Source of the DNA: Pestalotiopsis fici W106-1
Lineage: Eukaryota; Ascomycota; Sordariomycetes; Amphisphaeriales; Sporocadaceae
Direction of reading: 5' to 3'
DNA: 64,000 bases
Assembly: GCF_000516985.1 (NCBI RefSeq)
Contig: NW_006917102.1
Span: 1,683,681-1,747,680 of the forward strand
Position numbers and translations under genes: made by a program. The notes under the pieces are model-generated. The model was not told where the DNA came from and ran no database searches. It saw only the letters and a list, made by a program, of their open reading frames with translations. Within the stretch, counting starts at the first letter, position 1. Each line of letters opens with the position of its first letter. Of this stretch, positions 45,813 to 57,580 are shown in pieces.

Positions 45813-47687
45813 TTAGGGCCCTCCGCTGCCAGCTTGACTAATATCTGAACTCTTGCCCTTCGCGGTCTTTTCGCGAGAAGTCCGCCTCGACATGATCGAA
45901 TCGTTCTTGGCCGGAGTCAATGTTTTCTTTTGGCTCTTGCCCAATGAAGGCGATGACTTTCGCCTCGAAGTAAACCAACTTCCTCTTTGCCCTAGCACTG
46001 GTCGATGAGGATCTCCCTCAAACGAGATGGGATGATCAGAGGAAAAGGTATGCTCTGTCTGGTGGCTTCTCTTTGACCCTCTCGAGGCGGTCGTAACATT
46101 GCTGGGACACTGTCGACGCGCAGCGATAACTTCTTCAGTGGGTATAATCAGAGTCACTTCTTCGAGATCCTCACTGGGAGTTACTGCTCGACTTGGTGGT
46201 GCTTTGTTGCTTAGCATTCCAAGCCAATGGCCAAGGAACCCAGCTTTTGGTGTTTGGGGTCGATGAGGAAAATGAGATTCTATAGGAGTGATATCATGTA
46301 TCGCCGAGGAGCCCTGTCGCGCAGAAGTCGGCGTGGTTCCTGTGGTCCGAATCTCCGGATGTTCACCGGAAAGTTTGCTTCGAGGTCTCAGCAGTGCTGA
46401 TGCAGGACTGTCGCTGGTACTTGGACGGTGCGGTGGGCGTAGAAAGTGCTTATACACACCGCTATGAGCATCTTGCAGCACTTCACTATTGGATGATGCT
46501 CTCCTGACCGCCTTGAATCTTGACTGTTCGTGTTTAGGATGCGTCGTGCTGGATTGGCGATCGGTCCCTTGGGATTGTGTCACGAAATCGTTTTTGTGGA
46601 CAAGATACCTGTCTTGTTCATAGACCCCTTCTGGATATCGACTGGCTTGACGACGTTGGACTGGCTTCCAGTCTTCTCGAGGCTTTGGAATAATCGTGAC
46701 GTCGTCGGTGGAGGAGCGCATCCGCCCTTGTTCAGATCTTGGCTTCGGGTTTGTGGTGCCACCTAGGATTTCCCTCTTCCCTGCAGACTCTAAAAAGTGT
46801 CTCTACCACTTCTTTCGCTCTTCCAGGAGCATTGGCCCTTCAACTGCCTCCGAAGACAATTGCAGATAGTGACGCCCTTGTGTGGCTGATCTTTGGTTGG
46901 CAGAATTGGCGATAGCTTGGCCGTGCTCCAAAAGCCTCTTCTGGTGTGCTCTTTCTGATGTTGCAGATCTCTCGCTGAGTCGGCGAAGTCGCTGCTTGGT
47001 GGGAATGATAAGGCTCTCCTTGGCTCTCAGTAGGTCGTCTCTTTTCGTCATCCCAGTATCTTCTGTAATTTGTGTCTGAGCCGGAGCCGTCGGGCATTCT
47101 TTTGGAATCGCTTCCGCTGACGTGACCACTCCAGTATCGTATGGATGTGTACTCCTGCCCGGCTTTGCTGTGCTTCTTTGTGTTGAAGTTGACACTGGTT
47201 TCCCTTGCCCTCGACCATCAGCAACCTTAATCTGGCGACCCAAGTGTTCGGAAACACTCCCAAGCCGATCGGTCAGCCAATCGAGCGGAGTTGCCACAGC
47301 TTCCAGAGCTTTGGCCTTTACTGAGCGGCGTCGAGCGTGTCCCTCTTCCTCAAACTCCTCATCAATGTCTTCCAAGTATCTTGGGTCTGACTGTGTCACA
47401 AGAGTAGTAACAGTTGGCCATCGTTCACGATAATCTGTTTTGTTGTACTCCGCGCCAGCGATGAGCTGTTCCGGGATCGTCTTCCGCTTCGATGAGCGTC
47501 TATGCAAAGCTAATCGCGCGATGAGGTTTCTCTTTTTGGTCTTGGGTTTCTTGGTGCTCTGTTGTATCCGCTCAGAAGACAGCGCCGGGTCTTCATGTGG
47601 CCCGTAGTGTTCCTCAATGAAGAGGTCACTGGGATATCTGTGCTCTTGAAATGACTGGCGATGTGCCAGAATTCGATTTCTCGGCAT
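45813..47687 (-). pseudogene. Basic Ser/Arg-rich gene broken by one in-frame TAG (pseudogene or readthrough)
   Basis: Two long frames lie in the same reading frame on the minus strand, separated by a single TAG (46803-46805). Part 1, 47687-46803, is 294 residues from MPRNRILAHRQSF and ends LLEERKKW. Part 2 continues open from 46802 to 45813, about 330 codons, ending SQAGSGGP. Both parts have the same make-up: basic, rich in Ser, Arg, Thr and Pro, with no membrane or catalytic motif. Repeated short polar motifs suggest a disordered nuclear or cytoskeletal protein; family unknown. An intron with a consensus GTRNGT donor that removes the stop is not seen. Only a poor GTCACT donor with a CTGCAG acceptor would keep frame. 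Explanations are recent nonsense mutation, base error, readthrough, or two genes. The first Met of part 2 is at 46721. Confidence 0.6.
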
Positions 47688-48417
47688 AATGCTACTCAGA
47701 AAATAATAATCATTTAGTAGTACAGAGACAAGAGCTCTAGATGGAGGATAAAAAATCTGTTTGCAGGAGTGGATAAATCTAAGAGGCGTGTAGGTAGGTA
47801 AGCATGAAACATCATATGCCTTTTTTTGCGAATTCAAGACTAGATCTGAGCCGGTCAGGTGTTCCTTCCTAACGTCGAGTCGTTCGGTCCCTTCATTGAA
47901 TGACAAGCAATATGTACAATTGCATTTCGAGGTGGCATTTGATCTTCAGTATGTAGGTAACTTGGGTTTACCCGAAAGCAGACAATGATTGAATTAGCTG
48001 CGTCTGCTTGGATTTCCAAGGCACCCTCTGCTGGAAATGCTGTCACCTTTGGGCGTAGCACAGAGTACCCAAGCACTCATCCATCACACCAGACACGAAC
48101 TATGTCATTGTCTTTACAAATTTGTGTGCTGTCATTTTCCTTCAAGTTTCTACTTGAGTTTAATGACAAGCCGGCAGTCCATGTAGCTATTTGTTGGTGC
48201 CGGCCCGCTCCAACCAAGCGGGACCTGTTGGCAGCCGTTGAAGAGCGGTGTTGACCGAAAATGCCAGACCATTTCACGTCTTAATTGCGTGATTATACAA
48301 ATGATTCGCTCATATATCACGAGTTTCTTCAACAAGCGCAACTTCTGGCAAGCAAACAAACACATCCCGAATCCTCACTTCTGGAGACCTTTCGGCCTGC
48401 CGCAATCAAAAGCCAGC
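47688..48417. promoter_or_regulatory. Divergent promoter, Ser/Arg-rich gene / TXNDC17-like gene
   Basis: 730 bases between two divergent starts. The minus-strand frame stays open upstream to 47906 but lacks a better start than 47687. No RNA or repeat recognised. Confidence 0.4.
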
Positions 48418-48893
48418 ATGGTTCTTGTCAACACCGCGACATCTTCCCTGCCATCCTCCTGGCAGGGACTAACCGATCGTCTCTCCAATGTGGGCGACTC
48501 GGCCTACATCTTCTTCATTTGCGACAATGATGCATCGACTGGCAAGCCATGGTGTCCGGACGTGCGCGCTGCCATTCCTGTTGTGCAGAAGTACTTTGAG
48601 AAGCGGCCAGAGGAGATTCTTGTCGTGAGCGTCGGCCAGCTTCCTCAGTAAGTAAAGCAAAAACATTGCAGTTATGACTACATACTATCTGCAACTATTC
48701 CTTTTTTTTCGATGCAGCTCACATTTGCTTCAGGTGGAAGAGCCCGGATAGCATATTCCGAACCAAATGGGATCTGAAGGCAATCCCCACGCTTGTGAAA
48801 TACACTCGTACCCAAGACGGTGTGTCACAGCAGCAAGTGGTCGAAAAAGACGTCAAGGATGAGGGTCTCCTCAAAGCACTTGTTCATTCTTGA
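48418..48893 (+). CDS. Thioredoxin-like protein, TXNDC17/TRP14 type
   Basis: Small cytosolic thioredoxin-fold protein of the DUF953/TXNDC17 family, which reduces disulfides and cystine in animals. Exons are 48418-48647 and 48734-48893, 129 residues, normal length. The fold is readable: SAYIFFICDNDASTGKPWCP, then YFEKRPEEILVVSVGQ, then KWDLKAIPTLVKYTRT with the cis-proline. The active site reads WCPDV, so the first Cys is kept but the second Cys of animal WCPDC is replaced by Val. My recollection is that fungal members often have this change. If so, it would act by a monothiol mechanism, or not as a reductase. It is divergent from the Ser/Arg-rich gene. Confidence 0.88.
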
Positions 48894-49641
48894 GCTCTGA
48901 GCACATTTATGAGTAAACATGAACGTGGGTTCACGACTTCAAGATTGCGTTTTACATAATGTGCCTTCTGTACCACCTACAAGAGGAACAATCACCGGGG
49001 CAATTAGGACTGCTTTGCTTCTATAGATGCTAGTAGGCCGTGTGAGACTCGGCATAACCAACCCGTAGTACGGCTTGACCAGTATAGCCTCTAATCATGT
49101 AATGATCATGTATCTGCACAAAAGACAACTTTATTCCTCAATTGGCACGGCCCCGTGCTATTTTGGTGTCCATTAGATTCCAACAAAGTTCAATGTAGGT
49201 GGGAAGTAGGGCACTGTTAACACAAATTATAGTGGACAATCCGAAAGGCCAATAGCCGAGATCAAAGAGTTTCTTACAGAGACATTTGCGGCAAGCAAGG
49301 GGCGGCTATTAATGTCGCGTCTTTTTATTCCAATACTTTCCATGACCGCGAAGCAATGTTTCAAGGTAAATGACCCCTGTTTTCTGTGTAGGTTGGAATA
49401 TCAAATTGACCCTTGCGGGCCGCTGCCGGCGCCGCACTACGTACTCCAGGTCTTGCCTACAGGGCAATATGCAAGCTCTTAATGAGCATGACCCGCTGAT
49501 CTTAGCGCATCGCTGGACACGCGACCTCCTTACAAGCTCGACACCATCATCAATCACAGCTGGTACCTTACATCCTCCTTCCGCTCGGAGAAAACAATGC
49601 TGTGGAATTCCTTCAGGAACCTTCGTGGCCGGTGACTTTCC
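48894..49641. promoter_or_regulatory. Intergenic, promoter of the PAP2 gene
   Basis: About 750 bases between two plus-strand genes. No gene or RNA recognised. Confidence 0.4.
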
Positions 49642-50719
49642 ATGATGGCTCCGCGATCTGGAAACAATGGCAATGCCCAGGGCGGAGGCGTCCTGAGTGC
49701 TGTCGCCAGGTTCTGGACGGTACGTTGTCCTCTTTAAGCTCCCCCCTCGCCGAAAGCTACCTTGGGCTATAACCTCTCATGCCAAGGCGACGTTGCACAC
49801 CACGGTCGCAGCAATCATGAAGCTGGGTTCGATGTTTGTACTAATGATACATTGATTATAGCATTCCTATGCGCCCGACTATGTTGGCTTCGTGGGCCTT
49901 CTGACAGCGTACCTCCTGATTCAATTCCTGGTCGAGCCTTTTCATCGAATGTTCTACGTCAACGATCTACGTATCGCATTTCCGCACGCCGAGCACGAAC
50001 GAGTTCCTGTAACCATGGGCATCATTTATGCAGCCTTTATTCCCTTGATATTCGTCGTCATTATCAATGGCGCAACCAGGGCGTCGTTTCACAAACACCA
50101 TTCCACTATTCTTGGTCTGGCGATTGCGGTGATCCTTACGAGCTTCTTGACGGATATTGTCAAGAATATGGTGGGCAGGCCACGGCCGGACTTGATCGCA
50201 AGATGCAAACCAAGATCAGGCACCCCAAGAGACACATTGATCACTATAGACGTGTGCACGGAGACGGACCACCATGTCCTACACGACGGCTGGCGCTCGT
50301 TCCCCAGTGGCCACTCCAGCTTCAGTTTCGCTGGGCTGGGCTATACCGCCCTCTTCCTGGCAGGACAGTTGAGGATATTCAGGGACAAGAAGGACTTGGG
50401 CAGGGCGCTGGTCGCCCTGACGCCGTTAGTAGGCGCGGCAATGATTGCTATTAGCCGTTGCCAGGACTACAGACACGACGTCTACGATGTATGCACCGGG
50501 TCGCTTTTGGGCATGGTTATTGGATTCTGGAGCTACCGCAGATACTGGCCAAGGTTGACGAGTCGGGAATGTGATACTCCATATCCCGCGCCTGGCACAG
50601 AGATGGACGACAGAGACGCAAGGGGATGGCATCGAGTACGAGATGAGGAAGAGGGCCCAATCCTGGGGAGAAGGCTTAGTGGTGCGTATGGGATGAGTGA
50701 CCTGCCCCCGCACGCCTGA
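49642..50719 (+). CDS. PAP2 lipid phosphate phosphatase (DPP1/LPP-like)
   Basis: Integral membrane phosphatase that removes phosphate from phosphatidate, diacylglycerol pyrophosphate or related lipids. Exons are 49642-49719 and 49862-50719 (intron 142 nt), 311 residues. The start is MMAPRSGNNGNAQG, and the junction reads RFWT/HSYAPDYVGF. The three phosphatase motifs are present: KNMVGRPRPDL (KxxxxxxRP), FPSGHSSFSFAG (PSGH) and SRCQDYRHDVYD (SRxxxxxHxxxD), with the catalytic His residues in the last two. Six helices are expected and fit. The tail is polar and acidic (RVRDEEEGPILG). Similar to yeast Dpp1 and Lpp1; I cannot separate the two. Confidence 0.93.
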
Positions 50720-51992
50720 ACCCCCAGCTGACCTAGATCATAGTTGATTAATCGACTCCCTGTGAGCTAAAGTGCCGTCGTTTCTAGGCGTGTTGTATGC
50801 AATCCCTAAATATCTTGGAATACGTACCGATTATGGTTGTTGTGTTGTTGCGGAATCTTTGTTTCATCAACCGCCGATATATGTGGTATCGTCACCCATC
50901 CTAAATCCTCCCAAGCCCTTGCACTCTGCCCGGATGAGATCTTTTGAAAGATATACGGTGTGTATTTGTTGCTTAACCGTTTTTCATGTTCCGTATGCCC
51001 TTCTTTAGTATCCTTGTAATTCAAAGTACGACCACATGCAGCGTATCTGTGTACAGTAATAGCACGACTTGACTTTTACAAACATACATGCATGCACACA
51101 AGTCCTGATGATTTTGGTCTGCATTCTCTATTCATTTGAGGATAGATAGCACACAAATTCTCAGCTACTACTCTGTATGCAGCAGTGTAAATGCCGAAAT
51201 ACTGGCAAGGAAAAGACCGTTGCGTTGATAAGAGCAAAAGCAAAACTTTGGGCAAGGGGGATTCTTTTTCATATCATCAACCTCAACGGCCCATCATTGG
51301 TCCAGTTGCATCCCCCACGATGACTGCGGCCGTGTAACTAGGACTGAGAACCAATCGCTTGTTGCTGTGCTCTAGAATCCTCCCTTACCCATGGCCAACA
51401 AGCACGCCAGGGATAAGGTAGAAAAGGAAATCACCTACATAAAACCTGTGATGGATTTATTCACGTTTTGCCGTACAAATTTGTACAGGTCAACGTGAAT
51501 TATTGTTAGCGACTTAGTCTGGTCAAGCGTCTCCACACTAACCAACCTGCCAGCCACCCACCCCAGATTTGGGCGCCTAAACTCCAGCAACCAGCGCGAC
51601 CATCCCCCAATCTCAGATGGGAACTGTTAGCAACTCCAGCCAATTCTGCTGAACAATCCTATCAGACAATAACAGTTGTCGAGATTGTCTCGAGATCACA
51701 ATCGAGTCCTCGCGCGCATCCTTCTTTCTTCTTCTCGAGTCCACTCCTGAATTGGTCAGCTATTGCATCTATAGGAGCAGTATTGTGACCTCTTGCATTT
51801 GTCGTCGCAGAAGAAAATTGCAAAGAACCCTGAAACCACCAATCCGAATTTTCCACCTGGCGTGGGCAAACGAAGCAAAAGCAATTCACTGGTCGGGTAA
51901 GTCGTCAAGATTTTATTACTTTGTCAAATTATAAATGAGTCACTGCCGCTGACTATTTGTGGCAGTTTTTGGGCATCCACCTCAAATGCAAG
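50720..51992. promoter_or_regulatory. Promoter region of the dynamin-like gene
   Basis: About 1.27 kb upstream of the dynamin-like gene. An intron-like signal, donor GTAAGT at 51897 with an acceptor in the 51952-51962 stretch, could belong to the 5' leader. No gene recognised. Confidence 0.35.
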
Positions 51993-54900
51993 ATGCCGGT
52001 TCGCAGGCGCATCAAGCAAGAACCTCAGGACGAGCCCAAGCCGTCACCTTCACCACCTTCGCGCTCCCCAAGCCGAACACCTTCAGTGGATGCAAACCGT
52101 CGGATGGCACCTCCAGCGGCACCATCAAACCACGGAACTCGACCTTTTTCCCGCTCGCACGCACGTAAGTCGCCTTCACTCATCCATCACATTATTACAC
52201 CATTGACTGACCCCCAACACAGCCAGCATTGATACACGTGCAGTCCACGCTGCAAACCAGGGTCATCGCAGTGACGATATGCAGTCCGAGACGACTCATG
52301 ATACTCCTCAGCTTATGGAGCTGAGAACTCGGAACCCTCCTGCCCACAATAACCACCAGCGCAGCCGGAGCACGCCATCTTCCCAGACTGGCGACACCCT
52401 CATGGTGAACCAATCTTTTGCCGACATTGCGTCAAAGGTAAAAGATTGCAACGACGTCCTGGCCGAACTGCAACAGCTCGGTATTCGAGATTTTGCCCAA
52501 CTTCCCTCGCTGGTCATGGTAGGTGATCAGTCTGCTGGCAAGTCAAGCTTAATGTCAGGTCTTGCAGAGCTCGATCTGCCGCGCAGTGGTGGTGTTTGCA
52601 CCCGCTGCCCCATTCACATTCGCCTGAGCCGCCATGACCGCTGGTCTTGCACAGTCTCGTTGCAGCAGGACTACGATTATCAACCACCCCAGGGCCGGAT
52701 CAGGAAAAATAATGTCAGCGACAGAGACCCATTCCCACCCTGGAAGTACGTAGGGAAACGGGTCAAGAATTTCAAATCAATTGATTTCGAAGACCGTCAT
52801 CAGATCGAAGATGTCCTACGTTGGGCTCAGGTTGCTATTCTCAACCACGAAAACCCAGCTTCGCTGTACGTCCCAGGTCAGGGGGCTTATGCTCGAGAGC
52901 ATACGCTGCAGGAGGCCGCTGAGCAGACCCGTGCTCAATTCTCACCCAACATTGTAGCACTAGAAATGAAGGGTCCCAACTATCCAGATCTGAGTTTCTA
53001 CGATCTGCCTGGAGTTTTCTCAACTCCTGCTCAGGAAGAAGATGAGTACCTTGTTGAGGTGGTCAAGAATCTGGCCAAATACTACATCAGTCGAGAAGAG
53101 GTTATCATTCTATGGGCCCTCCCAATGAATAACGACCCCGAGACGTCAATATCCCTCGGTCTAATACGGGAGGCCAAGGCACAAGGAAGAACAGTGTAAG
53201 TTTCCCTTAGGTACATCTTTTGGGTAAATATTGCAAGCTAACCATGGAACAAGTGGTATCATGACAAAGGCCGATATGCATCGTAAAGAAGACATTACCT
53301 CTTGGCTGTCTGTTCTCCGTGGCGAGAAGCATCGCGTCGGCTATGGTTATTTCATTACATCCCGTCCAGCTCTAGATAACAATGAGTCGCTTGAGCGGGT
53401 GAATCAATGGGAGGAACAATTCTTCAATGCCAACGACGAGGGATGGCCTCAAGAATTCGGACCCCACTACGACCGTTGTGGCGTTGCCGTCCTGACAGAA
53501 TTCCTGTCCAAACTCTTAGGACAAGCTTTTTCCAGTAGCTTGCCGCAGATTGCGCAGAAGATCCGCGAGGCCAAAAGAGATATCGAGTCCCAACTTTCAG
53601 AGCTTCCTGAGCTTCCACGCAATGTGGAGTTTGAGGTCAGGCAGTCTCTTCAGCAGTTCAAAGAGGCAGTCAAGGAAGCCACACTGTACACTGACTTCCA
53701 GCCTCGCTGGAGTCAGCTCAACAAACAGTTCCAAGCGTGCATTCTTGCTATGAAGCCGACGTGCTTGGTTAGGACTCCAGGGCAGGCTCCATACAGAGAA
53801 AGCCTTGACGGCACTGTTGATCTAACCTCAGATTCGGAGAATGTGGCGGCCGAAACGCCCTCGAGAAAGCGGACGAATCCACGGGCCAGCGACTCGACTA
53901 TCAGAATTGCTACGCCATCCAAAAGGCAGAGAGTCGAGGTCAGCACGCCCACAACTGTAAAGATGGAGCAATCCTTTTATGGCATGACACCCCAGAGTGG
54001 TCAGGGGACTCCGGGGCCTGATCCGCAGTCTCCTTTCGCCGAATTCTATAGCCTCAGTCGCCGCGGCCTCGATATACGTCTGATTCGAGATGTTCTCGCT
54101 AGTCGAAGACGTGCTGGTATGCCAGCTGACATTGTCCCATCGGACGTTTATGACGTCCTGATCAACAAAGCCATCACCAATTGGCAAAAGCCCATCGAGC
54201 GCTACATTGACCACACAATGAGGCTGTTTAAATCCATGCTGAATGGAGCATTGAGCAAGAGCATGGCCTCATTGGCAAAACGCCTCATTTTCGACGAGTC
54301 TAGGTCTTATTTGGACGAATACATTGCAAAAATGGACAGTCTTCAATCGGCGGCAATTATGGATCTCTTTCAGTCTGAGACTTATGAGATGTATACGACC
54401 AATGAGGATGCATACAACAGGTATCGCGAGGAGGAACTCGCAACTCTTCAACGTGCTCGATCAATCGAACGTCTTCGCGCTATTGGCGTATTCAGCTTCG
54501 ACTACAAGACTCGCCCATTGACCAAGATGACGCCGGAGGCCATCGCCGAGGAGAAGGAAAAGATTGCTAAGAACATTACCAGACTTGGTCCCGACGAGTT
54601 TAGCCATGAGCTCGAAGTCGCCGCCGTTGTGCGCGGCTATTACATCCTTGCGGGCATGCGACTCGTCGAGGGTGTCACCCTGAGCGTGAAGTCGAAGCTG
54701 TTTCGTGACGTTGCATCTGATAATCCGCACCAATTTCTGAACAGAAAACTTGGATTACACGAAGCTGGTAAGTGCCTCAGGAATATCCAGTTGGAAAAGA
54801 TCACTGACAATTTGATAGATTCTGATACCTTCAACCGCCTCATGGAGGAAGATCAGGTGACTGCCACGAAACGCGAGCAATTGAAACGCGAAAAGGACAA

Positions 54901-55033
54901 GCTGGAGATTGCGATGCAGAAGATCAGCAACCTCCAGCTCGGCGACCGAAACGAACTGCTTGCTGACCTTGTTGGCAATTCTTTCTATGAGTCTGGCGCA
55001 GTGCACGATGAGGTGATGAGTGATGAGATCTGA
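51993..55033 (+). CDS. Dynamin-like large GTPase with SUMO-type motifs
   Basis: Membrane-remodelling or Mx-like GTPase of the dynamin superfamily. Exons are 51993-52164, 52223-53195, 53254-54767 and 54819-55033, 957 residues. The GTPase domain has P-loop GDQSAGKSS at 158-166, switch II DLPGV at 318, and TKAD at 386-389, so all nucleotide motifs are intact. A middle/stalk and GED-like C-terminus follow (LELAAVVR-type helices, AMRLVEGVTLSVKSKLF). The N-terminus is a disordered Pro/Ser tail (MPVRRRIKQEPQDEP). The stalk holds a polar insert at about 555-640 with VDLTSDSE (570-577), an NLS-like KRQR (605) and VKME (617-620). These resemble a SUMO-interacting motif and SUMO acceptor sites, IKQE at 7-10 being a third. 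No PH domain is seen, so it is not a classic endocytic dynamin. Confidence 0.9.
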
Positions 55034-55624
55034 TAGGATTGCATGTTTGCCTGCGTTCTGTTGATGGTGTTGTGGTTTTTTTTCTTGCTAGGGCGTTGAC
55101 CTGCTGGATTCTAGGATTGGTAAATTTCGACTGTGTATAAGTCAGCCAGCAAAACGGCTGCGTGTCTGGATTGGGAGTTAGCGAAAATGTTGTTGTCATA
55201 GGATACCCATTACTTGAGGAAATCGACCTCAATGAAGCCAATATCTCAGAGCTTCAGATCAACTGAGAAAACAATGATGGATCAGTTCTCACGACTGAGG
55301 ACCGACAGGCAGGGCTTTGTGCCTGGATCACGGTTGTGGCGATTAGGTGGTTAATGTCAGATGGATGATGATGGATTTGTGGTATGGATGGAGAAACTTC
55401 TAGATAAATCCACCTAGTTTAGATGATTTGAGTCCGGTCCTGTACGAAAAGTCCTTCACTAGCAAGCCCTGCAATAGATGGGAAAAACGCGACAAATATA
55501 TTTTTCCGACCTGAGATATGGAACAGTGCCTCTTAACTTATGCAAGCCTTGTATCAAAGTAATGACCCGCCATTATCCACCAAACCCATGATCATTACAA
55601 GCCAAATGCGACAAGGTACACATT
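55034..55624. other. Convergent intergenic region
   Basis: About 590 bases between two stop codons. A T-run at 55077-55084 lies just after the dynamin stop. No gene recognised. Confidence 0.4.
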
Positions 55625-57580
55625 TTACAGAGCAGACTTGGGAGATGAGAAGGCCTCCTCGTGGACCTCGGCGTGAATCTCCTTTTCGACCTGGTGAATG
55701 TTGATGTGGGCAATGGCATCGGCACCATCGAAGATGCGAGCAATCTCTTCCAGGGTCGGGCCCTTGGTCTCGACGTAGACAAAGTACACAAAGAGGAACT
55801 CGCAAAAGTCCCAGAGCTGCAAATGATGAACCATTAGTCAAGAGATTCCACAAATTTGCCGACTCTGGATACTGAGAAGATGACTTACAGTGTAAAACAG
55901 CATAAAGTTCCAGTGGTGAGGCAGGTTAAGCCAGGCAAGCTGGTTGGTCTGGTTACCGAGGGCCAGGACGGCCTGGACGGTTATGTTCATAATCATCATG
56001 CCCTTGGCGCGGAGACTAAAGGGCAGAATCTCGAGGGCATAGGCAATGAGCAGACCCGAGAAACCCATGTCGTAAAAGGCGCTAAAGAGCCAGATGAAGA
56101 CGAGCTGGGCGTAGCCCGAGCCCGTGTTGGTGCCGCCCGAGTTCTCGTAGACGGCGCCGCAAATGGTCCAGCACACAAAGGCAAAGCACATGCCGCCGGC
56201 CGAGATGAGGAAGAGGGGGCGGCGACCGAAGCGGTCGACGTTCATGGCGGCGACAATGGTGATGATGAGATCGTAAATAGTTCTACCGGTGCTGAGCTGT
56301 TTAAGTGTCAGTACATCTCTTCAGAGTTGTTCAAAATGTGTAATGGAAAGCTTCAACACATACACCAAGCTTCTGGTTCTGAACCACAATACCGGCACCC
56401 TCGTAGATGGTGTTCATGTAGTTGGAGAACAGAGCGTTTCCACTGTACTGCGAAATGATACCCAGAGAAATGAGAATGGCCAATCGCCACCGATTTCCCT
56501 TGGTGCGGAGGAAGTCGGCGTAGCCAGTGGCGCGGTCAGCCTCCTTTTCCAGACGCATGGTCTCGCGAATCTCGCGAAACTCGAACTGGACCGTCGTGTT
56601 GTTGCGGTCGCCGGAGCCGTGGTAGTAGGCCAGCATGTTGAGGGCCTCCTCCTCGCGGTCCTTGGACAGCAGGTAACGGGGCGACTCGGGGATCCAGTAG
56701 ATGAAGGCGAGCTGGATCAGCGAGGGTACCACCTGGATGAAAGTGATGGAGCGCCAGGACCAGTCGTTGGCAATGGTGGCCGTGCCCCAGCCAATGCACG
56801 ACACGATGAGGGCGCCGGCGTTCCAGAGACAGTTGTACACGGCCGTGACGGGTCCACGGTGTTGCGGGTGGCAGATTTCCGTGAGCAGCAGGGGCGAGGA
56901 CATTTGGGCAAAACTGTTTCCGAAACCGAGGAGGAATCTGCCGGCAATGTACACTTGGTTGGCAAAAAAAGTCAGTATCATTCTTGAGCTATAGGTTTGC
57001 TGCTTCGGGGCACATTTTCAAGCAGGACAAAAACTCACTGTTGTAACCATTACAAAATGCAGTCAAGCAACCACCGAGAACCATGAACAGACATCCAATG
57101 ACAATGGCAATCTTTCGTCCATAGTGATCAGCCACATAAGGTCTTGAAAACCCATGTTAGTACAGCTCGGTCAAAATAAGCAATGAATGGTATCTTTGCA
57201 AACATACGTGACGAAGAAACTGATAATACTGCCAATGCTGAACATGTTGACCAGGAGACCAAGATACTGTGTGCCCATGGCGTTGTGCGGGTCGGCCTCG
57301 GGGAAGAATTTTGTCCAGAGATCAATCTGCTGCGACGTATTTACCAACATTCTGGAAACCCAAGTCAGTAAATCAATCGGCAACCTTTTTGCTCAACCCG
57401 TGCTCACCCATCGTAACCAGTGGTGGCAGAGGCAACCATCAGCACGCTGCCCCAGAGATATAGCTTGCGAAGATTGGGATCTCTAGTCCAGGAGACTCTC
57501 TCAAACTGGGGCGCCTCCTCCTGGGCAATGTGGACATCTTCGAGATGCCCCTTGGCACCTTTCTCGGGGACGTGAACCAT
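55625..57580 (-). CDS. MFS sugar transporter (hexose/lactose permease-like)
   Basis: Twelve-helix sugar:H+ symporter of the fungal sugar porter family. Start ATG 57580 (MVHVPEKGAKGHLEDV), with six or seven exons and introns of about 50-85 nt. Family marks in order are WGSVLMVASATTGYDG, VADHYGRKIAIVIGCL (motif A), VYIAGRFLLGFGNSFAQMSSP, YWIPESPRYLLSKDREEEAL (PESPR), the central RWRLAILISLGIISQYSGNA, VDRFGRRPLFLISAGG, the GFSGLLIAYALEILPFSLRA segment (PETKG-like VETKGPTLEEI follows), and the C-terminal tail rich in His and Glu. The motifs look closest to lactose/hexose permeases, which is impression only. Its upstream region is long and G-rich, with possible CreA sites, typical of carbon-regulated genes. 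Confidence 0.92.

Noticed and set aside
46777..46804. 26-base intron removing the TAG of the Ser/Arg-rich gene
   Set aside because: Too short for a fungal intron and would shift the frame; only a poor GTCACT donor would keep it.
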